A stretch of DNA of 64,000 nucleotides. It comes from Nectonema munidae. Taxonomy: Eukaryota > Nematomorpha > Nectonematoida > Nectonematidae. Where the stretch lies: NCBI GenBank assembly GCA_030549495.1, contig JAUIRK010000708.1, forward strand, positions 1 through 64,000. Reading direction: 5' to 3'. A program made the translations under genes and the position numbers. The notes beneath the pieces are model-generated. The model saw only the letters and a program-made list of their open reading frames with translations, searched no databases and had not been told where the DNA came from. Below, one piece after another: positions 33,700-45,614 of this stretch (position 1 is its first letter; the number at the start of each line of letters is the position of its first letter).

Positions 33700-34539
33700 A
33701 GCAAACGTTTCAGGCGGAATGTGCAGGGTAATATCCCATCATTTGATTCGTGCTTCTCGTAAAGTGAATTCATATTGGAACTTCAGTGATGTGGCCTGAT
33801 GCGGAGCGAGGATAGCAACGCCTTAACTCCTTTTCCCAACTTGGAGCATTATAATTTTCTAAAAAAAAAATTTCATCTAAAAAATATAAAATTAGTTCAA
33901 TTTTTTATATTTCATTTAATTGCATTTTTATAAATTAAAAACTAAAAAAAACTCCTTATTATGTATTTTGATCGGAAGAAAATATGCAGTTTTATTTGTT
34001 TTGTTTTGTTTTTGGTAAATCTGTCTACGGCGAGATGTGAACTAATTTTGTTTTTTATTCGATAAAACTACACTTAATTCCTTCAATTTGGTATTTTTCT
34101 TCTATTTGATAGGTTAGAAATTTTGTATTTAAAGCAATACATAAGTATATATACTATATAACTACTAAATCAATATTTTACAACTTTATCGTAGCAAATT
34201 TACTATTTACTTTTTAAGGAATAGGAATCTCACCTATAAAAATAGTAAATTTCATTATTAAAATTACGACGAACCTTTTTTATAGTGATATTAAACATAT
34301 AGATAGTGAAATTAAGTTTAAATAATGTACTGGTGTTGTGCTTTATTGTAGAATGTCGTCAACAATATTTTGGATGCCTCCCTCCGTTTATCAGTATTTC
34401 ACACTTTATTTATCTAAAAATTATTATTGATTTCCAAAAATAAAATTCGATTAATTTTGATTAAAATTCAATTTTAGTCTAATCTATTTGTATTGAAATC
34501 TTAATTAAAATATATAAATCAAGTTAAATCTATTTGTTT
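33700..34539. other. Intronic AT-rich DNA, no gene recognised
   Basis: Mainly A/T runs and short non-coding frames. Confidence 0.4.
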
Positions 34540-34737
34540 AGCTTTGACATGATCATACATTGTCTTTCTCTTCTCCTGTAGATATATTGTATTTCCTTGA
34601 TAATATAATTAATATGCGACATTGCTTAAATTTTTTTAACTCCATTCATTAAGGAACATAACATAGCATAACGCAATGTAAAGAAGCTAACTGCCTATGT
34701 GAATTGCATCAAACATAACACAAATAAAATACAAATC

Positions 34738-35590
34738 AATCAAATAATGAGATATCTTTTATCTTTCCAAAACTCAACAAGTTTTCTTTCGAAAATATTT
34801 ATATTCAAGGAATCGAGAACTTCATTTGGCAAACCATTCCAGGGATTATAAGCTTTTTGTGTTAAATAGTGTTGTCTATAAGCACTTTGATAGGAATCAG
34901 GTTTAAATTTCAGTGAATGTGATCTGATTCTTTTGAGTCGCCAGGCAAAACATTCTCGTCAATGTTCATGTTTCCTATCACAATATTAAATATAGTAATC
35001 ATTTCATTCCTTAAGTTTCTGTAATACAAAGAAGGAAGATTAATTTTCTCCAATCTTCTAATGTAACATAAACTTTGCATTCGTTTCGAGTGTTTTGTAA
35101 ATACTCTTTCAATGTTTTCCATTTTTCTGATGTTCATGATTGAAGAATTTCCAAAAATCACATTTCTATATTCTAAAACAGGCCTGACCAAAGATTTGAA
35201 CTGATAGCGAGAACTTCAAAGTCAGATAACACAAGAGTATTGTTTTTTTTTGCTCTCACCACTAGAACCCTTGAATAATTTAATATCATCAGCATAAATT
35301 TTTACATTTGATTTCAAATTATCATTTATATCATTCATGAATGTAGAAAAGAATATCGGTCCTAATACTGAACCTTGTGGGATTCCACTTATAATTTCTG
35401 AGGTTTTTGAACAGATTCCATTCAATCGAACAACAAATTTTCTCCAAAAAATACTATCTCTCAACCATTCTATGAGATGGTTATTTATACCGAAAGATGT
35501 CAGTTTTAATATCAGTCTTTCATCGGGGACAGTGTCGAAAGCTTTCTGAAAGTCTAAATATATAACATTTACCATTTTATTATTATTCAT
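34738..35590 (-). pseudogene. LINE reverse transcriptase remnant
   Basis: The frame at 35222-35590 has VIYLDFQKAFDTVPDERL, SGIPQGSVLGPIFF and KIYADDIKLF with the catalytic YADD. A second frame at 34910-35191 carries MVRPVLEYRNVIFGN and the C-terminal tail. The tail continues in yet another frame to about 34738, with KAYNPWNGLPNEVLDS. The missing fingers region lies upstream in broken pieces (35600-36300). Confidence 0.88.
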
Positions 35591-36599
35591 TTCTAAAGAA
35601 AATTCATTAGAAAGTTCAATTAAGTTTGTTGTTGTAGACTTTTTTGGAAAAAAACCATGTTGATGTCTGAATATCAGTTTGTTTTTTTCAAGTTGATTAA
35701 CAACTTCATCCTTTATTATTGACTCAAATGCTTTAAAAATTACATTGTTGATTGATATTGGTCTATAGTTAGAAACAACTTTTTGCTCACCTTTTTTGAA
35801 AATTGGTGATATACAACTTAACTTTCATGCATCTCGTAGTTTGCATTCGACTAAAGTATGTTATATAAAACAGTTAAAAGGTTTAACTAAAACATTACAG
35901 AGTCTTTTGAAAAAAAGAGAGGTGAGATGTTGTCAATTCCAGGAGATTTGGAAGTGTCTACATTACTCAGTTTTTTAGTAAATTTCAGACATTGCTATTT
36001 GTATTTTTTTAAATGGCTGTGAAATTTTTTGACTTCAACTTCTTTAGTCAGGAGTTTACTCTCACTTCTAAAGATGGAAGAAAAGTTTTGTTTAAATGCT
36101 TCAGGTATAAATTCATCTTCAATTATATTGCCATCTTCACTTAATATTGTTTCAACAGCTATATTATGCTTTCCATACCTTTTTTGATTTTTGCTTGTAT
36201 TCTTTTAAGATATTGATTTCATAGTCAATTCTATTTTTTTTTGTTAATTTTTTAAGACAATTATTGATTTTTTTGTATTGTTCATAACTATTTTTATTTC
36301 CTTATTTTTTATATAGAGTAAAGAATTTTTTCTTTTTTCTTTTTTGAAAGAAAGAAGATTTGAAAGATTTTCTATCCTGAGATTTAGGTACGCGGTGTTG
36401 AATTTCTTCTCTTAACAAATTTTCAAAAACTTTCCAACTTCTTTCTATATCATTTTTTTCTAAAATTTTCCAATCAATTTTTTTAAGAAGCCCCTCGATA
36501 GAGAAAAAATCTGTAGCATGAAACTTGTCTTTTGATTGAGTTGTTCGACTTTGAATTGCTCTCGAAACAAAAAATGACACGCAATAATGATCGCTTTTA

Positions 36600-37437
36600 G
36601 ATAGATTTGGTATTATTATCTAATTATATCAATGAGATTTTCATCATGGGTGGGTGATTAATAGATCCAATAAGATTTCATTTCCGGTCGGATCTATTCT
36701 CGTTGATGTCCGAGTTACATGTGTCATTAAATTACCTTGAATAAAATTCAAAAACCGACTTTCCGGGGAATTGTGTCGAGCATCGCACTTATCCCAGTTT
36801 ATCTTAGGTTAATTAAAATTGCCAATTAAAATAAAACTTTTTGGCATAAATTTACTTTTAATTTCACATATTTTTTGAATGATTTTTGTTTTACTTTCAT
36901 CTCTGTCTGTATCAGGACACTTCTATAAAAACAACTAAAAATTTAGTGAGATTATTATGAAAAGCTTTAATGTTTAAATTTTCAAACGGATCTGTTGAGA
37001 TGGATGAGAGCATTTAGAAAGACAAGGAACTTCTTTCTTTTTCTTTTATTTCCAATAATCTGATTATTATCACAGCCTAAATTGTGAAACATTTTGTAAC
37101 CATTCATTTTGACAAGATTAATGCCAAAATTTTTTATAACCATATTTTTTGGCAAGAATTCAGTAACCAACAATATATCAAACTTGTGAATTTCGATTAT
37201 TATAATTTCATAAAGTTTTGATAATAATTGATTCCAATTGGTATAAAAAACTTTTAGAAACTTAAAATTGCTAAGCTTCATATGGGAACTAGACTTATTA
37301 AAGCAATGAACTATAATCTTTTTTGGGAAAATATTTTTTTCACAATACTCATCCCAATAATAAGATCGCCTTAACAATAAATGAGTAATTAGAGTTGTTT
37401 TCAGTGTTCTTACTTTTAGCTCTTTGGCGCATTTCAT
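36600..37437 (-). pseudogene. LINE endonuclease domain remnant
   Basis: LKVFYTNWNQLLSKLYEI at the start, then HKFDILLVTEFLPK, correspond to the N- and E-containing motifs of APE-type LINE endonucleases. GNFN near 36820 replaces the usual GDFN, and KSDHYCVSF near 36595 is the terminal SDH motif. It is interrupted in several places. Confidence 0.75.
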
Positions 37438-37449
37438 TCAATTTGATTC

Positions 37450-38230
37450 TTTCATACTGGTTTAGATCCTTCGATATAAAAATGTTTCTGAATTTATTTG
37501 GAAACTTTTTTAGAAGGTATAAAGAGTTTGTAAGTTTTCATAAACAATACTTTCTGGTCTTCTGGCTTTGTTTTTATCTGTACTTATTTTACCTAATCTT
37601 ATTTCTTTAACTTTGACATATTCAAACAACAGATGCTTTTGACATAGTTCTTCATTATATTTTTTATCATCAATTTTGATGTCAGCATTTTCTTGAAATA
37701 CTTCAACTCCATGAATGACATGATTCATTCACTCTTCTTCTTCTTCTTTTTTATCATCCTCAACATTTCTTTGCTGCAGAAATGCTTCATTGACGTTACT
37801 TTTGAAATCAGATGATAAACTTGATGACGCTACAACACTACTGTATAAGTTTCTTTCATGAAATCACAATGAACTCACACTTGCTTTTCCAATATTAGCT
37901 AACTTTAAGTTTGTTTCAACCATTGAACTTTCAATGGTGCTACATTAGTATTTTGCTGAGATTTTTCTACATTTGAAATTTTTTCTTCAAATTTATTCAG
38001 TAAGTCGTTTACTTTACAAAACTTCTTTGATCTTTTTCAAATTCTTTTTCACATTCTTCCCATAAGTTTGAAATTCTACATAATTCTTGATCTATATTTT
38101 GACATGAATGACAGTTCCAAGTGGTACATGAAGGACATCTAATCATGTCGTCTACTTTTAAAAAACAATAACTGCATTTCTATTCTTCTCTAAAATTTTT
38201 GCCACATTTAAATTTTAGCTTTTCATTAGA
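37450..38230 (-). pseudogene. LINE ORF1 remnant with PHD-like finger
   Basis: MIRCPSCTTWNCHSCQNIDQ gives two CX2C pairs, and a Cys upstream completes part of a PHD-like finger. A charged coiled-coil segment follows (NLWEECEKEFEKDQRSF). The rest is broken into short frames. The C-terminal zinc knuckles are not recognisable. Confidence 0.6.
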
Positions 38231-38260
38231 AAAAAAACTTTGATTTCAAATTAAATCACA

Positions 38261-38993
38261 CAATGAGAAAATTCAAAAAAGTATTTTAATAAATCAACTT
38301 TAATTAATTTAATCATAATTCAAGAAATGTTTACTTCCAATTTTGAATTCAAGCAAAAAACTCCATTTTAAACTTGGACGAAAAGGCTTTAAAAAAATGA
38401 AGAGAGGGAAGGAAACCAAGTTTAATTTTGGGAACCCCACACTTACTTATATTGAAATCGATTGATATAATTTTATTCAAACACACAATAGCATCTTGAA
38501 CCAATGTACACTTGCCTTGGAATCACATACACACGAAGTTTTTAGATCACGTTTACACTTTCTCTGTAGATTTTAAAGGGGTAGTAGTAGCGTTTGCCAC
38601 GAAGGCCTTTGATTTTTTCAAGAGCGCTTGCTCCTTCTAGATTCCTCTTTTGACTATGTCCATTTTCAGTAGCACTGTCTGGTAAAGAATTTTCAATAGG
38701 AGCGGTTTATTGTTCTACCCAAATTTTTCACTTCAAAAACAGAAAAGCATTTTTTATCTTATGATTCCAATTATTATCTTTCTCTTCTATACACTAATAA
38801 TAATATTGAACAAATCCATTAATTTGAACTATTCAAGGATTAAATAGATGATGATGATTGAATTGTTTTTGAGCTTATGTGTAATGATGATATCCGAAAT
38901 TAGATTTGTATCCTAAAGGACACGATATATTTCATTTTAGGATATCTGCTTGGATTATTCTCTTTTTCAATTTGTGCTTTTATTGATAACCTC
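38261..38993. other. Intronic DNA, no gene recognised
   Basis: No motif or repeat that I can support. Confidence 0.4.
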
Positions 38994-39131
38994 TTAACCC
39001 ATTTACGGCCAATGTTCCTATTTTGGAACATAAGTAATTTCATCTTCGTCTGCTTTTTTCAATGACTTTGAATATAAATCGTCTGCGTTTTTTTAGATAT
39101 CGTCTGCTTTGCTTGGTCTTAAATGGGTTAA
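38994..39131. mobile_element. TTAA-flanked piggyBac-type MITE (130 bp)
   Basis: The element (38998-39127) begins CCCATTTACGGCC and ends TCTTAAATGGG, flanked by TTAA on both sides. The interior holds several TCGTCTGC units. The termini match the piggyBac relic in intron 1. Near-identical copies lie at 45241-45500. Confidence 0.9.
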
Positions 39132-39273
39132 TATACAATATACATAATAGAATTGCTTTTTTATTTCAAAGAAAAAAAGTATATTCAAAAATTCTTTATT
39201 TTTCCATTACTCTCTAGCAAGACTAGAGAAGAGACCAACACGTAGAAAATGATTTGTCAAACTACCATAATAC

Positions 39274-39559
39274 CATATGCAGGGGCGTATCCAGTGGGGG
39301 GCCTTGGAGCCCGGGCCCCCATTAAACGGTGAAAAAAAATTGTTTACTAGATATAATAAAAATTAAGTTGATTTTATTTTGATAAAGTAGCTTTTATTTT
39401 AATACCATATGAATAAAATACTATTCTGATAAAATTTTAATTATTTTTTTTATAAAAGTACAAACTTCAATTACTATATGACAAAAAAGCTTTAAAATTT
39501 TTTTTTAAATTTGGGCCCCCCCCCCCCCCCCCAAATTTCTGGATACGCCCCTGCATATG
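39274..39559. mobile_element. MITE with CAGGGGCGTATCCAG termini
   Basis: The element (39280-39553, 274 bp) begins CAGGGGCGTATCCAG and ends CTGGATACGCCCCTG, a perfect 15-bp inverted repeat. It is flanked by CATATG on both sides. Long G and C runs lie just inside the ends. The 6-bp flank is shorter than the usual 8 bp for hAT, so the superfamily is uncertain. Confidence 0.85.
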
Positions 39560-39613
39560 TGTAAATGGAATTAATTTGTGACATTTCACCACTAATAAAC
39601 AATTTTTAATTAC

Positions 39614-39945
39614 AGTAGACCCTCGTTAAGACGGACTACATAGAGGAGAATGGTGTCCCACATAACAGAAGGTATACCATATATATATATATATATACAG
39701 TAGGAAAAAATATTTCAAATTGAACGAATTTATAGCCACAATAAGCTTTGGAATAAGGTCAGGATTTAGAATGACCGCGAACTACCTATGGAGTAAAAAA
39801 ATTAAATGGCTGCTTGTAAGCCAAAGCGAAATTAAGAAAGTCAATGAAAATGACCCCTTTTAAGCCTATGAGGGCAAACATTTGTATTCTCGGTCACGGT
39901 CCGACTTACCCGATATCCGAGTTATCAGGTTATAGTTAACCTTTT
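39614..39945. mobile_element. Possible pogo/Tigger-like remnant
   Basis: TACAGTAGACCCTCGTTAAG resembles a Tigger-type terminus. A loosely matching inverted end (CGAGTTATCAGGTTATAG) lies near 39943. The inverted match is weak. Confidence 0.35.
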
Positions 39946-39999
39946 AACTGCCGATGTTCCATTAGTCAAATCTATCAATATTAGTTAAATTTACCTAAT

Positions 40000-40230
40000 C
40001 TGTATAATTAAATTTATTGAGATATTACTCAAATAATATTTTCCACCTTTTAAAACCACTTTTTTTTTAAAAAAAAAAAGTAAAAAAATGATTATTAAAA
40101 AATGCTTACTAATGCCATCATTTCTTCAAATAACTGACCCATTTGTCAAATTATTACTTCAAGTTTTTCATAAATAATAATCGTATTCCTTTCTAGGTGC
40201 TTCATTGTAGAAGCTATTATTATACATAAA
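40000..40230 (+). repeat. Direct repeat A (about 200 bp)
   Basis: The block containing CTTCAAATAACTGACCCATT and CGTATTCCTTTCTAGGTGCT recurs at 41785-41995 in the same orientation with roughly 85-90 percent identity by eye. Confidence 0.8.
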
Positions 40231-40339
40231 ACATTGAAAATTTTAATTTTTATACTTTTCGACGATTCATTATTATGTGAGATTGGAATCGAAAGATTAT
40301 TTTATTTGTCCAAAGATCATATTTCATAAAATGACTAAA

Positions 40340-41075
40340 TTAACCCATTTTAGTTAGCGCAAAGCAGGTGATTTTGATTAATCTCTCTATTGGATTCCAT
40401 TGGAAATTCGAGTTTGTCTACAGCAGAAATGCTCAACCTTTTTGGATAGTGGTCGCATAAGGCTTTTTTCTACTATTATGAATGCGCCGCAAAAAAAGTA
40501 TAATATGAAAAACTAATGTTGGTCTGTTTTAAGATAAATAAAATTAATCATAGGCAAAAAACTAAATTACCAAAAACTTTCAATAAAATGAAACGTAATT
40601 TATTTAAAAAGCAGATTTATAATAAAAATCATCCAAATAAACACATGATGTTTAACTTTACTTCAATCGACACGTCAATTGTGCCAATTAATGTTTAATT
40701 GTGTCAATCAATGAAAAAGGAAATATAATTAATTTTGGTGTTTATTGAAAAAAAGTAAGAATCTAATGTTTGGTGTTTTGTTTGTCACCTCATTTGAGAA
40801 AAAGGTAGGTAGGAAGGAGAGTAGCAATGTCAAAGCAAGTTTTAATATAAATAATTGCAATTTTATGGCAATTTAATTACATAAGGATAATTTGTTACTA
40901 TTTTCATTTTAATGGCTTTTAAAAAAGAGCAATATATATTTCCACATTGCTTAGAATTGTGAACGAAGAAGTGGTCCGCACCAAGATTTGAATTGAACCA
41001 CTATTTGACACTGGGCCCGCTGACCGGCGGTTTAGCATCCCTGCTCTACAGGAACAATAACCCAAAACGGGTTAA
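40340..41075. mobile_element. TTAA-flanked MITE interrupted by a hAT MITE
   Basis: TTAA plus CCCATTTTAG at 40340 and CCAAAACGGG plus TTAA at 41075 bound a 728-bp unit. Inside, 40424-41043 is a hAT-type MITE (CAGAAATGCTCAACC ... GGTTTAGCATCCCTG) flanked by GTCTACAG and CTCTACAG (7 of 8 identical). Without the insert the outer element is about 100 bp, the size of the other TTAA MITEs here. Confidence 0.75.
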
Positions 41076-41189
41076 CGTAGTAAGATAACTGTTAAAATTA
41101 TTTTGAATGAAAAGTAACAGCGGTAGTAAATCATTACAATATCACAAATTTTATCCTATATTGTGTAGTAAAGACAAAATTTACAAATA

Positions 41190-41400
41190 CAAAATTGAAT
41201 TCCAAGAAAGACAAAATACAAACGCCAAAAAATTGCAAAAAGAAGAAATAGATTAGCAAAAAGGCAAAAATTGAATTCCAAGAAAGACAAAATATAAATG
41301 CAAAAAAAATTGAAAAAAGAGAAAAAAAAACTGCATATGAAAAAAATAGAATTGCAAAAGGACGAAATGAAGTTGCAAGAAGACAAAATAAAGAAACAAA
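41190..41400 (+). pseudogene. Purine-rich coiled-coil-like relic
   Basis: Read in shifting frames this stretch gives Lys/Glu/Gln-rich heptads (KIEFQERQNTNAKKLQKEE). The nucleotide motif GAATTCCAAGAAAGACAAAA occurs twice, 78 bases apart. It may be the C-terminal coiled coil of a lost transposon protein. The family is unknown. Confidence 0.3.
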
Positions 41401-41784
41401 ATTAGCTCGATCTGGCGGCTTAGGGGCTGTGTAGTTTGGTCATCTCGGATAAAGACCATCACCAACATCATTAACAACGGGAAACAAAAACAGCATCATC
41501 ATCAATCAATCATTCTTCTTCATCATTCAATCATCTTCTTGTGTATGGGAAAATGTGCTCGCATTTTCAACATGCTCCAGAACGTTATCATCATACTCAC
41601 ATTTCTTATCAAAGCAAATTAAGGACGCTTCTTTGCCTTTTTCTGCTGCCTATATCTCTGTACACTCCCTTCCTCAAATGATGTTTTTTTATCTCTGAAA
41701 GTGGATTTAAAATGAAATTAAATATATGAACAGAGACACACACACTCAAGCATACACTTATGCTCAAGTGTATATTCTATATAT

Positions 41785-41995
41785 TAGGTAATTTATATTA
41801 TTTATTCAGATATTGGTCAAATAATCTTTTCCTCATTTTAAAAACCACTTCTTTTTTTAAAAAAAAAGTAAAAAAATGCTCACTAATGCCATCGTTTCTT
41901 CAAATAACTGACCCATTTGTCAAATTATTATTTCAAGTTTTCATAGATAATCGTATTCCTTTCTAGGTGCTTCATTGTGGGAGCTATTATTTTAT
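41785..41995 (+). repeat. Direct repeat B (about 200 bp)
   Basis: Second copy of the block at 40000-40230, in the same orientation. Confidence 0.8.
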
Positions 41996-42369
41996 AAAAA
42001 AAATGTCATCGAAAAGTCTCTGAAAGAATTCACTTTAAACACTCGTCTTTAATTCGCTAATGTGGATAATCCGCTTAACCTATTATTTTCGGAAACCTCC
42101 TAGTACTGTATATATACAGGATGGTCCAATAAAAAGCGTTCGGTTTAAAATTTATTAATAAAACTTCAACTAAAATTTCAAGGAAAACAATAGTTAGAAA
42201 AATTGTTCTATATCTTTTCCTTCCGTTTCGATCAACTTGCGAAGCCTAGGTCTATTATTGTTCAATAGCAGAATCGATCTCATTCTGAGGGAATTTATAC
42301 TATTCTTGAACCAAGAGGTTTTTCAGTTCAGTCAGATCTTTAATTTTTCTCCCGCTATAAACTCGTTGA

Positions 42370-43872
<1,503 letters not shown>

Positions 43873-43934
43873 TTTGTGTGAATTTTTAATTTTTTGATCT
43901 AAATTCGTTGTCGTGTCAATAATAACAATCATTT

Positions 43935-45240
43935 TCAGCGCAAAGGGTTTTGTTGGCATTGATTTTCCCCTTTTCTAGTACAATTTTAAGGTATTTTGAG
44001 GAAAAGATCTATGTGATATATTCATTTATACAACATACATACGATTTATAAATCAATATACATACATACATACATAATCTATATGCCATATACGGTGTTA
44101 GTGCATGTGTTTTATTTTATACTTAAAATTAACTATATTTTTATTTATTAAGAAATTTGACTTTTCTTCTGTTTATTGATTTTTCCTAAATCGAATTTAC
44201 ATGTTCTCTTAGGTGTATTACATATTCCCATAAACACAAACACAGAGACACACATATATTACATGATATAACTACTAATATATGAATATATGGATGGCTG
44301 TAGCTTTTATGATACAGAATTACATTATTTTAAAGTTACCGCTGTGTTGTCTATTCCATCATCTCTTTCATTCACTCATCACGATCACCGTTAAACACAA
44401 CATCAACCTCATCATCATCATTGTCAAAAGTAATAATATAACGTTATCTGTGAAATTTGACGAAAGAGAATTTTACCATGAATCAATTCATTTGATAATA
44501 TATGCGCTCTCCAAGCATTCTCCTCTTCTTTTTTCACCGTTCCTAAATATTTGGCCTTCTCTCCTCCATCTTGTTTCATCATTAGTCCCCTTTTATTTGT
44601 CGCAAGTAAACTTCTTTTATTGATGCACCTTGTAAACATTTTGCGCCAAGTGAAGTGTAGGATCCGTAACCAGAAAAATATTTTGTGCAGTTTGAACAAC
44701 TAAAAATTCTAAGAGGGGCGAAAATATACAATTTTGAGACGATGCCCAACCTTTTTTACGTGACTGTTTTTAGAAAAAAAATTGGGGTTCTTTTGTCATT
44801 TTGTTTTTTTTGCCAATTAACTACTTTCATTTATTTTTCCATAATAATAATTGACGTTTGAAGTTGTTGAATGTGGTGGTTGGTTGGTTATATTTGATTG
44901 AGAATTTGAGGAAGAATTATGGAGATATAAAATGTCAAATCAACACCCTTCATTTGCAAATATTAATTTTATCTCACTATGAAGATTTAAATTCAGAATC
45001 TCTAGATGATAATAAGGCATTCTAATCCTACTATATGTATCCAAAAAAATAGAATAGTTATTTATGCACTCATTCTTTATAAAGAGCGTTTTATAACTGC
45101 AGTTTTGGGGTTTTATTTCCAAATTAAAGTTAAGAACTGATAAATTTTCACCAGTTTTGTTGTTTTCTCTGTTGATAGTGGATTTCTTGAGGTACTCCAA
45201 ATATGTGAAAAATTGGAAAATGATCTCCTAAGATCTAAGT
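43935..45240. other. Intronic AT-rich DNA, no gene recognised
   Basis: It holds a short CATA repeat near 44055-44085. The frames at 44282-44699 on both strands show no family motif. Confidence 0.4.
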
Positions 45241-45500
45241 CCCAATGTTCCCATTTGGGAAAATAAGTAATTTCATCTTCGTCTGCTTTTTTCAATGACT
45301 TTGAATATAAATCGTCTGGGTTTTTTTATATATCGTCTGATTTCTATGGTACTTAACCCATTATGCTAAATAATGGGTTAACCAAGCAAAGCAGACGATA
45401 TCTAAAAAAACGCAGACGATTTATATTCAAAGTCATTGAAAAAAGCAGACGAAGATGAAATTACTTATGTTCCAAAATAGGAACATTGGTCGTAAATGGG
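45241..45500. mobile_element. Two TTAA-type MITE copies arranged as a large foldback
   Basis: The left half (45241-45360) matches the MITE at 38998-39127 directly, lacking its first few bases. The right half (about 45375-45500) matches it inverted and nearly identically. They meet at CCCATTATGCTAAATAATGG. The pair forms an imperfect hairpin with arms of about 120 bases. Confidence 0.85.
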
Positions 45501-45614
45501 TTAACCCTTTTAGGCGTTGGTTTCTATCGTCTGCTTTCTTTCTCAATGAGTTTTTATATAAATTAAGCAGACGATTTTTGGACACTGGTGTCCCATTGTG
45601 CCTGAAAGTGTTAA
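45501..45614. mobile_element. TTAA-flanked MITE of a second subfamily (106 bp)
   Basis: The element (45505-45610) begins CCCTTTTAGGCGTTGG and ends GCCTGAAAGTG, with TTAA at each side. The left TTAA is shared with the preceding MITE. It again carries TCGTCTGC and GCAGACGA inside. Confidence 0.8.

Larger units (their letters stand above)
34540..38260 (-). mobile_element. Decayed second LINE with PHD-like ORF1
   Basis: On the minus strand, in 5' to 3' order, are an ORF1 remnant, an endonuclease and a reverse transcriptase, as in the intact LINE at the window start, but with many frame changes and stops. ORF1 keeps a similar Cys cluster (MIRCPSCTTWNCHSCQN at about 38120). This shared layout suggests the same broad clade, though the sequences are too far apart to be one family. 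Confidence 0.85.
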
